Shown: piece after piece, positions 23,301 through 34,733 of the stretch
Layout of the letters: the number at the start of each line of letters is the position of its first letter
Position numbering within the stretch: position 1 is the stretch's first letter
Notes under the pieces: model-generated
What the model saw: the letters and a program-made list of their open reading frames with translations, nothing else
What the model was told of the DNA's origin: nothing
Database searches by the model: none
Made by a program: the position numbers and the translations under genes
Origin: Chlorops oryzae
Lineage: Eukaryota > Arthropoda > Insecta > Diptera > Chloropidae
Direction: 5' to 3'
Length of the DNA: 64,000 nt
Assembly (NCBI GenBank): GCA_020466095.1
Contig: CM035808.1
Coordinates: 11,695,663-11,759,662 of the forward strand

Positions 23301-24162
23301 CACACACATACAAGTACAAGAATGGCCGCGGAAGATTGCCGTCGCAATGCAGGCAGGCAATGACGTTTGATGCCATCTTAACATTGCGTGGAATCACCGT
23401 CATAATCATAAAACGTAATCTTTGATTTTTGATCTCGAATTTATGATTTTTTTGTGCGCGCTTAAAAAAATGCAAAAATTATAGAAATTATTCGCGAAAA
23501 TGCATTTTTAATATTTTTCGCCAAATTATCTGATGCAATTGATTTTAGGCAGACCGCAACGAAAGAGCTTTCGAATGTTCGATCATTTATTGTATTGCCC
23601 ATTCGACAGAAAAGAAATTGATTCGATAAGAGATTTTTCCATTTTATTTAACGATTACGAGGGCAATAAAATAATTGTAAGACATTCAAAAAAAAAAAAA
23701 AGAAATTGTTCAGACTTTTGCTCAGTCGAAGCCGATTCAAGTTTCTGAGCAATCTCATCAATTGTTGCACTGGAGAAATGCTCTTAAAACTGTTTTCCGA
23801 TAATTATCGATATAAAATGTTTTAATCAAATTGAGCCTTCAAGCTTAAACCTAACGATTAAGGATGTCCTTCATAATTGCATTAACCCTGGTATTTTATT
23901 TATTTTTTGCCTACAAACAAAAAGAGCGGAAAACTCCGATAGAGATATTTATCACGTAATAGGATGGGGATTTGTAGGTGGAATCGATCTCTTCTCGATT
24001 GGTTTTAGTGCAAGAGAATAAGAAGAAATAATATGCTTGGAATAAGTCAATTCAAGGAGAAAGGGTGTGATGTTTAGCCAGTTAAACTCCGGCATACCGG
24101 TCTGCAAAAAAAAAAAAAAAAAAAAAAAAAATGAAAAAATATGCTTGGTATTTTTTTCTCTG
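19567..24162. other. Non-coding stretch with simple repeats only
   Basis: The block is AT-rich. It contains a (GA)n microsatellite at 20307-20342, a pair of tandem units of about 58 bp with ATGACCAAAAA and AACCCCAAAA words at 21808-21925, and a TCTATCTCTGTCTC run at 23043-23103. Several open frames of 60-125 codons occur, but none has family motifs, splice support or codon regularity. Confidence 0.4.
20307..20342. repeat. (GA)n microsatellite
   Basis: This is a GAGAGA run with one interruption near the left edge. It is read as Arg-Glu in a short open frame that I do not accept as coding. Confidence 0.9.
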
Positions 24163-24363
24163 CGCTATAGTTGGTTGAGATGCTATCTTACGCCGGAGGC
24201 TCTGCGTTCAACTCCCAGCTCGGACGTAGATGTTAATTGTGAAGCTTTTCTTTTTCTGTTCTTCTTTGTTTTCCCATTTTTCGTGGTATCACAACGGGTC
24301 CATGTGAAGCCTAAGAGTGTCGCTATTGGTGGGAGTCACACTAACCAACCAATCAACCAACCA
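24163..24363 (+). mobile_element. tRNA-derived SINE, copy 1
   Basis: An A-box-like TAGTTGGTTGAGATGC and a B-box-like GTTCAACTCCCAG lie about 35 bp apart. A unique body follows (TTTTCCCATTTTTCGTGG, TATCACAA), then a tail of CTAACCAACCAATCAACC. The same body and TAACC-type tail recur at 37203-37396 and, inverted, at 59109-59278. A poly-A run of about 28 bp precedes the element. Confidence 0.75.
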
Positions 24364-26946
24364 TAGTACTCTTTGAGCTCCAATCATTAACATTTTATTC
24401 AATCTTCATCTTACACTTCTGTAAAGATCTTCATTTGTGAGCTTCGTCCTGGGAAAACAACCAATAAAAGCTTTTACCTAATGTCCAGTCGGTTTTAAAG
24501 CAACTTAATCGGAAGCTAATTGTGCAAAGCCAATCGACGTGCTAGGATATTTCATCCTTTAAGAAAAGGGAAACGAGAGCCTATAAGTATAAGCTTTACA
24601 TTCAACAAAAGAAAAACAACAACAAAAAAAAACTAACTTAATGTTCCGATTGTGACCTTTAAGACTTAACATTTCGCTGTTCATACATAAATCATCCCAT
24701 TTATGTTGAATATTTATTAATGATGAGCTCGTGATTGTTTGACATAAACCACCAAAAATAAAGCATAGCAAAAATCCTTTCATCACAGCTGCGCAAGTTC
24801 ACTCAAAGTCGACTGCGTGCCAGCCTCCCATGACCGACCGCCCGCCCGCCCGGAGGAGTCTTCCAGGACTTATGTGCAATTTATCAATGCAAAAATTAAC
24901 CCAGAGAATATGACTCGCTGACTATGAGGATGAATATGAACGTAGAAATTAAGCATCTAGAAAAAAAAAATAAAACGTTGCTGGCCATAAATTATCTCCA
25001 CTACAACCGTGCAACACGAGCCATAAGCTACAAAAGATTGTAACATATTGTAATGATGGCTCGCCTCTCTCGTGCCGAAACCGAAACAGAAAAAGAAAAC
25101 GAAAAACATAAAGAAGAAGACGGGGAATAAGAAGAAGAAGAAAAAAGTCAGAGACTTTAAGAGCAAGTCGCGTCTGAAGTACTTGATTTAAGTAATTTTA
25201 ACGGGCAGCGGCGCACAACATGAAATTGCACAGTGGGGGCTCTCTCTCTATCGCCAACAACCGCCTAAGCAGACAGACACAAAGACAAACACACACACAC
25301 ACACACACTCACCGACACGACAACTCGACACAACACTCAAAAGGCAGACGAAACAGTGACAGCAGCGGTAATTTTTATTTTTAAACGTTGGCGCATGCGC
25401 ATTCACGTCGATGAAAATGCACATTAAATTGCTGCTTTCTGTGGAGCATCAAGGCACTAGGGCATCGAGGCAACGACTATGACTACGACTACGACCACGA
25501 CCGCGCGGCTACGGTAATGGCAATGGCAATGGCAACAACTTGAAACGATTATAATAGAGCTCGTATGTAAGTGGGCTACGGCCAAATGAGATGTTGCATG
25601 AAACCATGGGCTTTGGGGTGTAACCGAGGAAGGGCGATTGGGGAAAACTAAAGCAGAATTCTTCTAAAGAGCCTTACATGAAACTCAACAAAAAAAAAAA
25701 AAATGGAGAGTTTTCCTGCAGCGAGGGCACATGTTTAAAAGAAGCTCAAAGGCAGTGACAGTGAGGCAGGCGAAACGAATCGGCAGGCAGCTTAAGTGTT
25801 TGCAATTTTCACTTGAAATTCGATGTTGCCTCCTTGTTGCATGCGTCGCTTTGATTACTCCAGTTCGATTTTAAGTGAATTTGAATTTCATTGAATTATA
25901 TATGTAGGTGTACCTGTCTATGTATGTATCTCCCGCTACATTTAAAGCTATAAAGCGTGTTGCATGCCAGGCATGTGAAGATTTATGGTTAGTTCACTAC
26001 GTGGCAGAGTAATTGCCTGCACCCACATACGGTAATGTCAGTAGTCATTTGCTCTCTCGAAAGTTTTTCATTACTCTAACAGAAAAAAAAAATACATACC
26101 TACATATATAACTAAAAGGATATACACATATACTTATTTACTGGAGCAGCTCCCTCTAAACAGAAGATCGTGACGAGATTAATGATTACTTTTCTAAGAA
26201 AATAGTCATTACAATGGAGGTTGACATGAGCAATGATTCCGATCGACCATGTTGATGGAAAGTTGTTAATGAATCTGAATAAAAATCACAATTTTTTTTT
26301 TTTTTTTTGCCTTTTACCTCAAATTGAATTGTCTCCATTATCAAGTTCTGACGTTGCTGCTTTTCTTATAGGAAAATATTTTATCGCATGCGAGAAACTT
26401 CTTTCTCAGTGACATTCACTGCTGATTGAAAGTTTAAAAAAACATTAATCTTCAGCCAAGATCAGTTTAAATTTTTTTTTTTTTATAGTCAGGACAGTCG
26501 AGAGAAAAATTAAATAGGCCTGCAACATTTTAAAGTTTCTCTTGCTTTTCTTGTTAAAATTGTCTTTCTTCTGGAGGCCCCTTTTTGGGTCATCGTATTT
26601 TTTTTTTAATTTTCCAGAAAGAATAGATCAATGACTTGGTGGTCTTCGTATTGCAATCAACCTAGAGTAAAAACCGCCTGTTGTTCGCTGATAATATTTT
26701 TCAATTTTCTGGCCAACAGCAGGACATATCTAATAAGTCATTTTTGGAAATTCGAAGACACAGTCCGAGATGGAAGCTTAAAAGAATTCTTGGAATGCTT
26801 CTCAGAAAATTGTTGAAAAGTTTTTCAGGATTCAGAACTCTTAGGCATTTCAAAAGGTCTTCTGAAATCCATTTTATGTTTATCCCCAACTAAAATTGGG
26901 ATTTAAAAGGGATTTTAGAAGACCTTGTGAATTGCATATCTTATGG
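24364..26946. other. Non-coding stretch with simple repeats
   Basis: It contains a (CA)n run at 25289-25308, GACTACGAC-type and AATGGC-type short repeats near 25478-25536, and several poly-T runs. The mixture of AT-rich and repeat-bearing sequence looks like ordinary fly intergenic or intronic DNA. No gene is seen. Confidence 0.4.
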
Positions 26947-28179
26947 CAGGCGCGCAGCCAGGGGGGATTTTGGGGGTTCAAACCCCCCTCCCCCCAAATT
27001 AAGGAAAAAATACACGACACAGCTTACATTTCTACATCGCCGTCCTACAAACTCTTTTATTAAGTTTTATGATGCAATAATTTTAGTTCTTGACCGAATT
27101 TCCTCTTGGAATGATCAAAATGTGTCAAGTCAGTCTAATTTATTAAAATGTGCCTTACAAAAAGGCGAATTTCTTATATCTCTTCATTGTATAAATCAAG
27201 TTTTTAGTTACATTTGTTCTATGTAAATATTTACAAGGTAGAAACATTGATCTCAAATATGCTGTTGTCCTAGCAGATATATGCTTAGAGAATATTCAAA
27301 CCTTAAGAAGTAACGCTGAGGAAGAATTTCAGAAATTGTTTAAAAACGCTGAGAAGCAAGCTTTATCAAGCGGACTTATTTTGCAAAAACCTAGGCTCGC
27401 ACATTCTCAGGACCACGAAGCACATTTTCATACTAAAAGTGTTGAATATTATTATCGTATTTCCCTTTATTTACCTTTTGTGGATGCATTTATTGTCAAC
27501 TTAACCAATCGCTTTTCAAAACACAAGGATATTCTTCTTGGTTTTCAAGTTTTATTTCCTCAAAGCGATACTGCAAAAGTTGATGATTTTTTAGACAAAT
27601 TTAAAAAACTCTTTCAGTTTTATCAAGATGATTTAGAGGGAAATTTTGATGATTCAAAAATGGAGCTCACTATTTGTTATAAATTAATTAATAATTTAGA
27701 AAAAAATGAAAGACCAAAAACAGTGTTTGACGCTATAAAATTTTGTAAAAAAGATATTTTACCAACTATTTTTATTTTATTAACTATTTTGGCTACTCTT
27801 CCAATAACCACATGTGAAAATGAGAGTTCGTTTTCAACTCTCCGCCGACTCAAAACTTATCTTAGATCTACAATGACAGAACAGAGGTTAAATGCCTTAG
27901 CACTCCTCTACGTCCATCGAGATCTTACTCCCAGTGTAGAGGACATACTAAATAAACTTGCTGAAAGCAAGCGCAGACTTAACATTGCACTTTAAATTGA
28001 ATAAGTTCCTTCGAAAATACTTTTTTTTACTTTGTACACCTTATAAAAATGTAAAATATTTATGTAAATATATTTTAATTATATATTTTGTAAGCTTTTT
28101 ACGAAAATAAAAACAAAAAATATTTAGAAAAATTTTCTGCGAACCCCCCCCCCAAATTGAAATCCTGGCTGCGCGCCTG
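26947..28179 (+). mobile_element. hAT transposon, internally deleted, with perfect 8-bp target duplication
   Basis: The element is 1233 bp and bounded by perfect 16-bp inverted repeats CAGGCGCGCAGCCAGG. TCTTATGG is duplicated at 26939-26946 and 28180-28187, the 8-bp signature of hAT transposition. Inside is the C-terminal part of a hAT transposase of the ZMYM1-like / DUF4371-bearing type. The N-terminal zinc finger and DDE parts are missing, so the copy is a deletion derivative that cannot move itself. The inner flanks hold C- and G-runs. Confidence 0.92.
27003..27995 (+). pseudogene. hAT transposase remnant (C-terminal, frameshifted)
   Basis: One frame runs from about 27003 and ends at the stop at 27224-27226. 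The matching frame continues from about 27213 (KYLQGRNIDLKYAVVLADIC) to the stop at 27993-27995, so a small indel near 27220-27230 has split the gene. The last 70 residues carry the hAT dimerisation pattern: ATLPITTCENESSFSTLRR, then LRSTMTEQRLNALALLYVHRD. The DDE catalytic core is incomplete. It was a transposase for the surrounding element and is now dead. Confidence 0.88.
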
Positions 28180-28282
28180 TCTTATGGTATTAGTCTGGTT
28201 TGCAAGCCTATGGCAACGCTGTCAAAAAGTGTATTAGTGATTGAGCAACTTCCTTGAAGCATTAGCGAAAGGTTCCTTTTTA

Positions 28283-28432
28283 GGGGTTCGCTCCAGTTCT
28301 GTCAGAAATGAAACAGAAATGAAAAACTTGATATAAAAAACACTTCACTAAATTTCTGATTCATTTTTGTAGAGCTTTTTATATGAAGTTTTTCATTTCG
28401 GTTTCATTTCTGACAGAACTGGAGCGAGCCCC
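28283..28432. mobile_element. PIF/Harbinger-like MITE, 150 bp, TTA target duplication
   Basis: The termini GGGGYTCGCTCCAGTTCTGT are inverted over about 30 bp with one or two mismatches. TTA flanks both sides (28280-28282 and 28433-28435). A 3-bp TWA duplication with G-rich termini is typical of PIF/Harbinger. No coding capacity. Confidence 0.8.
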
Positions 28433-28747
28433 TTAGGAAAAAAGGTAGATTTGACAATCCACAACGAGAATGCTTTCATCCTTCTTTCAATGTCCCACCA
28501 GAAGCATTGCCATGCGTTGCCCGCAAGTCTAAGGTCGGTATAGAATTTTATTTTATTTATTACGAATTTTTTCTCGTTGCTAAAAGGTATTGCAGAGATG
28601 AAGTTTTGCATAAAAAGCTCCAACAGAAAGTTGAAAAGTTTTCCTCATTAAAAATAGAAAAAAAAGCTTTCTGAATTTCATTAAAACCAACCAAGCCATT
28701 CGAAATCGATGAACTCTATCGAAAATATCTCAGGGCTAGCTGTAGGA

Positions 28748-28896
28748 CAGGCGCGTACATAGAAAATAATTTCGGCAGGGGTACAAACAATATATCGTTA
28801 CAATCTTCCAAGGGTTTTGTTATGTTTCTTTGTGACTTCTCGCAAATCGGAGGGGGGAGGTTTGAAGTTCAAGGCAGCCTCATGCGGACGCCCCTG
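28748..28896. mobile_element. Short hAT-like MITE
   Basis: The left end CAGGCGCGTACATAG resembles the end of the hAT element at 26947 (CAGGCGCGCAGCCAGG). The right end inverted is CAGGGGCGTCCGCATG. Flanking octamers CTGTAGGA and CTCTAGAC agree at five of eight positions and may be a decayed target duplication. Confidence 0.5.
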
Positions 28897-30639
28897 CTCT
28901 AGACACGAAAAAGTTCGGAGCGGATATCAGACAATCAAATTCAAAATTTCATTTTTTTATTACACTTAAAAATGAATAAAAGTTTATGCTTGCCGGTCGT
29001 TGGTCACCGGTTAATGGTTACTAGTCGCCGGTTGCCACAAGCTAGTAATAGGTTCGATACCGCTATGAACTATTTTAGAGACAGCTCGTTAACAGCGATA
29101 AGCGGGGCGAAAAAAAGAGGAGGAATTATTTGAATTGCAATCAGCGTTTTAACAGCTCTAAAGAGATTCCCACAGAAGTTGCCAAGCCTGCCAATTCGAA
29201 TTTGAACGTCGCGCATCGCAATGAGCTTCGGAGGAACTTGCCAAAAAGCATTTTCGAGAACGTCTTCGAATGAAATATTGGTGCGTGCGCAAATGTTGCC
29301 AATAATTTTATGCTCCTAACGAGCATTCGACTGCACAGCATGGCGTCAAAGGCGATACGTCAAACAAGCTGCATACTAGTTGCATGTATGTGCATATGTA
29401 TGTATGTAAGCGGGACGTATGTTAGCACGAGTAATCACATCACATTCGAATGAGCGGCAGAGCGGAATAATTGACGGAGAGATGCAGGCATGCGTTTCAA
29501 TTAAATTAGAAGCTAAAAATTCTTTGACGCTCAGCGCTTCTTGTCGGTGTCGAAGATGTGCGAACAACGACAACAACAACAATAGCAACACCAAAAGCCA
29601 TCGGCAACAACAACAATCGCCGTCTTTCGATCGAAATGGAAATGTGAAATGTTCATAAAAACGGCATTAGATACGGATGCAGATACACACGCAGCATTGT
29701 TGCAGATACACGCGCAGCTTTGTTGCAGATGCAGCATGTAAATTATGATCATCGAACTCATAATTCCAGTTGTTGTTCATCGATGAGCTTCAGGAAGTCG
29801 GAATTGCGTATAGCGAATCGAGAATCGCGAATCGTGAATTGTGCTCAGACACGTTCATGAGTTGTCGATCTGCCTTTACACGTCAACTTTCGGGAAATTC
29901 TTTTCTTAAGCGAAAGAAGAGAAGAAACAAAAAAAAAAAAAAACATAGGATTTTCCTTATTAAATAACTGTTTAAGAAAACGCATTTACGCATGATTCTT
30001 GCATAATTCCAATCGATCAATGTTCAATGTCCATCGACAATGCGTCAATTTGGCAATTATGTGCGCTGCGAGCGAAGCCATAGAACACACGCCTCAGAGC
30101 GTTCGCAAGTGCAGAGAAAGAATTCGACATGAAAAGCGTTAGGTGAGAAAAGGGAATTAAAGGATCATCTTTTCTTTCATGGATTAGGATCGGTGCGTTC
30201 CGACTGAGAAGATTTTTCCTTTCTTGTGGGTTTGCTAATAAGAAAAGAAAACACTTTAAACTTATCAAAAGGGATTTTTGGGACCCATAGGCAGATGAAT
30301 TTCGGGTTAAAGTTGAGCATAAATATTGGCTTAAGGAAGATATAAAGCAATTTTTAAACTTTCTTTGAATGCCAGTGTTTTCAACTGTGTTGTTTCACTT
30401 TAAATTTAACCTAATTTACCCTTTCAATACCAAACTATCCGAGGTACTTTGTCTAAGTTTTTTCCAAACAAATACCCACAATAAAACGTGCCTTATGGAA
30501 AATTTGCGTGGGCGAAAGGCCAACTAGATCCGTGCAATAGAAATTTTGCTATCTTTTGAATATCCTAATATCCTATTGGGTAATTTTTTATTTAGATTTT
30601 AATTCCTTTATGTTTATATCAACCAAAAACTGTCTCTAA
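28897..30639. other. Non-coding stretch
   Basis: It holds an array-like TTGGTCACCGGTTAATGG and GTCGCCGGTTGCC segment near 28998-29037, followed by GGTTCGATACC, which resembles a B box. I see no matching A box or stems. (CAA)n-type runs occur near 29567-29625. No gene is supported. Confidence 0.35.
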
Positions 30640-30889
30640 CAGCTGAAAATCAAATGGGACTGGAACAAAAGTTGGCATGTATACTTCCTCTGTAGTCATT
30701 AACATACCCTTCAAAAATTTTCTTGGTCGTTACATTATAAAGGGTATTTCCAGTACAAGGACTGTCACCAAAATTGGAAAAATCCTTATTCTTGGAGCTT
30801 GTTTTAAAAAATATGAAAACATAGTTAGCTAACCTTCTTTGTCGGGTATTGTTTTGTCAGGTTCGCCTGAGTCTAACACCCTTACTTGT
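30640..30889 (+). mobile_element. Mini-me-like element, 3' fragment
   Basis: The last 60 bp, GTCGGGTATTGTTTTGTCAG through AACACCCTTACTTGT, match the end of the element at 51996-52054 in the same orientation. The body also aligns loosely. The (GTCY)n part is missing, so this is a 5'-truncated or decayed copy. Confidence 0.6.
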
Positions 30890-33800
30890 TTTCCATAAAA
30901 TGGTTCCTTTAAGGCAGATGCGTATTTAAAATAAACGACCAGTTAAAACATTCCTCCCTCCTTAAATAGTATATTGAATTAAGGAGAAAATAGTCTTTTA
31001 AAGCTCATTGGTTTGTGAATGAAACAGTTTAAATTGATGCCTGAAAAATTTTGCTATAGCGACTTATGGTGTTTTTGAAATGACCATCCAGTAAATCCCA
31101 AAAACAAATTGTTTCACATTTCGATTTAGGTGTATGTATTATCAAACGAGAGAGTGCCCTGGGATTTATTGAAAAGTCGAAAAATAGGACCACCACAATA
31201 ATCTGGATATATCTTTCCATCACGAATTTAGTTAAGTATTGAAAAAAAAAAATACATTAAAGAAAACTTGTTTGCAAAACAAAAAAAGCGATCCCCATTT
31301 GATGTTGTTTCCGACTGGAGTGACTTCTTTTTTTAGTTCTCCATAAATCGAGAATATTTTTTTAAGTAAAAAAAAAAATGTTTTTTATTTGTTTTCTACC
31401 GCCTTTAACCTTTGCGTGTTACAATATCTCAGCAAAAAGATTATTGTGCGTTCTTTCAGTTTTCTATGATCTTTTTTGTTTTACATGCAAATGCGGAAAT
31501 GTAATTATTTCTGCTTTGCTTCTCCATTTCAGTCGGTTGGTCTTTTTTTATTCCTCATTGGAAAACTGTAGCGGTCAATAAACGGATCGAGATATTAAAG
31601 GTCACTTTACGGCATTTTTCAGAGTTGGGAACCGAGAAGATTTACTATGGAAAAAGGTAAAAAATTAAAATCGATTAAAATTATTTCAGGCTAAACTTTT
31701 CCCAAAGAACCTTTCTCTCGATTTTACTCACATTCATCGTTCAGCACACCTTCCTTACTTCCGGAAGAGGATTTTTTTTTTACCATGTGCAAGCCTCCGA
31801 AGATCAGATTCCACAAAGGGAAGAAGAACAATTACATCAAAAATCTTTTGCGCAACTCCCGCAAGAAATTGTCCAAAGGAGCAAATTCAAATCTCATAAG
31901 CACCACACAAAAAAAAAATCATAAATTCATAAAAAAAAATATTAAATAGCTAAAGGACTTTTCATGGGAAAATCCTGTTAAAATACACAAAATTAAAAAA
32001 GAAAGAAAACCGAAGAAAAATGAGCAGAACCTGCACTCAAAAGTGCACCCAATCAGATTAAAACAAATGGCTCTCGACATGTGTTCGACAGCCGCTGCAT
32101 CCGATTAGCGCGCTGGGATTCCGGGTGGAGATAGCTGCCACGAAGGAAAATCTTTAAAAATATTTACGCTACACACGATCGCGTTAGCGCTGGAGATGAC
32201 CTTTTTTGTCTTCTAAGCGATAGGAATGGAGAAGAGGAAAAAAGAAACTGGATTTGCGGAACAACGAAACGTGAGATGAAATATCGAATATCATTATTTG
32301 GCCAAGTTGATTCTTTCACGTTGAGAAGGAAAATGCAAAAATTTTCCTCAAGAGGTGACAAAATTGGACAAAAAAAAATATATATAAATGAAATGAGATG
32401 GAAAGATCTTCGAAGGGGCGCTCTGTGTTCGGATAGCGCGTAATGCGCACCTGTAGCGAGTTCCCACGTTGAATTTTGCGGAGCCGCCAAGCAATTCCAT
32501 CCTTCACGCGAATCACGTTTTCCTTTTTTTCCTTTTTGTTTTCTTTATAACGCAAAATTTTATATCCTTAATAAATGCGCTCGATCACATACCTATGTAT
32601 GTTTGTACATAAATCACAGCGATTGTGCAGTTCAACGCTCCTTTTCCGTTTATTGTGAACCATGGAGAGGAAAGATGCGCTTCCCTCTTATCAAATGCGA
32701 TCGATGTTGAGTGGAACCAACTACCTGTGGTGTTTTTTTTTTTTTTTAAATAGATTTTCTCACATTTCAAGGACAATGACGTATAGGACTCACACCTACA
32801 ACAAGAAGTTGTAGATGCTGTCCTCTTTTATTATTTTATTTCTTGGTGCTGACAACAGTACAGATTTCTGAGCGATATGAGAAAGGGGTTCCCTCTTTTC
32901 AATTCGAAAACGTTTATTGTCATAGATAATAGCGATGAATAGAATAAAAAAAAGAGGAACACTCCTTGTGCAGAAACAGATTTAATGACAGGATTTATGG
33001 CATTTCCTTTGTTAAAGGATATACATAGATGTATGTGTATAGAGTTTCCTCAAATTGAACCTGTTCAAATTTGATATATTCCCGAGTGCTCTGTGTTAGT
33101 CTAAGGGGTTGCAGCAGACACTCCAAAATTATATAGGAAGCTTGTCTAATTTGAAAAAGAATCCTTGTGTTTAAGAAAAAGGAAGACGGAAGTAGAATAT
33201 TCGTAACGCAATATGCTTGCATTAAACAGAAGCAAACAATCATTTTCTTAATACATCGATTAATATTTTTTTTTTTCATAATTTTACCTCAAGGAATTCA
33301 TAAAACCAACACCGGAAGCTTTTACATGTTGCTTCAACATGTCGCTAAGTGAAATCAGTAAATCACGATCGTGAAAAACCTAACAACAAACAAATCAGAA
33401 GTGCAAGCAATCTTAAAAGCTTTGCGATCATGCCACCAAGCCTTTGCCGAAAGTCACTCTCCTCGGTCCACTTGGTCTACGCGGTCCATGAAGAAGAGAC
33501 ATGGTTCAATGAGCTCACGCGCGTCGTTTTCTGTACTTGTTCGCTTGACTTTTCGGTTACATGTCTTGTCGTTTGTTTGACAATTTGTCAATTTGTTGTT
33601 CAATTGCAACAACATGGGGAGAGAGAAAAATGAATTTAAAAAAAAAGAGAAATATTTTCGACCGTGTCTCCTAGAGCGCACCTGTTCCTGTTCTTAAGAA
33701 TGTCACAGCAACATTTTCGCTTCTGTCCTGTAGTCTAAAGCAATGCAAACAAACTTGCGACCGCTCGTGACATTTTACCATTTCTGGTTGCCAAAGGAAC

Positions 33801-34146
33801 AAAAAAAAAAAAAGCAGATAGAGAATCATTAAAAAAGGAGGCAATCGAACAATTTCTTTTTGACAACATCGATGTCCGATGAGGATGAATTTGAATGCAC
33901 AAAAAATTTTTGGACTTACTAGATTTGATTGAACGCTCTTCAACAGCACACTGAACCACACCAAAATGGTTTATACAAGGGCAATTCCAAGAATACTGTC
34001 CCACCTCTGATACATATTTTTTTTAGGTTCTGGCTCATTTTAATGAAGAAAAGGGACGTGATTTACAAGCATTCTAGTTTTTTAAAATAGTAAGGCTCTG
34101 AAATTATGCATTTTTTGCTTTGAATTACTGTTACGGGTGCCACAGG
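30890..34146. other. Non-coding stretch without recognised features
   Basis: AT-rich sequence with homopolymer runs. Open frames of 60-110 codons on both strands (for example around 32164-32555 and 33349-34004) overlap each other in several frames and show no protein family. Confidence 0.4.
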
Positions 34147-34725
34147 TAGTGTTGAAACAAACCGAGTAAATGTTCTATATGGAGTAAATAATACTTGATA
34201 TCAAATACTTTTAGTCGATACTGAGTATATTTCGTACTCAATACTTACCACCAAGTATTTTCGTGGTATCGATACTTTAATGCCAGTATTTACTCATAAT
34301 ATTTTTCCTTGTATTAGTGATGCAAATTTGAGGGGTTTTTCCCTTTTTGAGGGACTTTTTCGATTTCATTTTGTAATGGATTTTTCGCAAGCAGTTTCCT
34401 AGGAAGGGAAAGGGATTTTTATAAATTATCTAAAGGATAAACCTGCGCAAAATTATTGGCAGCACTGACAAGAAACAGTAATTCAAAAAGAAATGGCCAA
34501 ATCTAAGGTGTGGATCCATTTTACGCGCATGGATTCCACAAGTGCAAAGTACCGTATTTGTTTTAAAATACTGAAGTATTGTGTTACCTGTGTTATGATG
34601 TTTAAATACCAATAATCATAAAAATTTGCTTAATCTTAAGCATGTACCACCTAGTATCGATACTTTATTTTGATACATTAAATGAGTACTGGTATCGATA
34701 CTTTCATCATACCGTTTCAACACTA
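34147..34725. mobile_element. hAT-like MITE, TAGTGTTGAAAC ends
   Basis: Perfect 12-bp inverted termini TAGTGTTGAAAC are flanked by octamers GCCACAGG (34139-34146) and GTCACAGG (34726-34733), identical at seven of eight positions. Near both ends the words GTATCGATACTT and AGTATTTACTC recur. The element is 579 bp and has no coding capacity. Confidence 0.75.
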
Positions 34726-34733
34726 GTCACAGG

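Noticed and set aside
28998..29065. Possible tRNA gene with GGTTCGATACC B box
   Set aside because: No matching A box at the right distance and no acceptor or anticodon stems could be paired.
29419..29761. Pair of open frames with Asn or Cys runs
   Set aside because: Caused by CAA-type triplet runs on opposite strands; neither shows conserved features.
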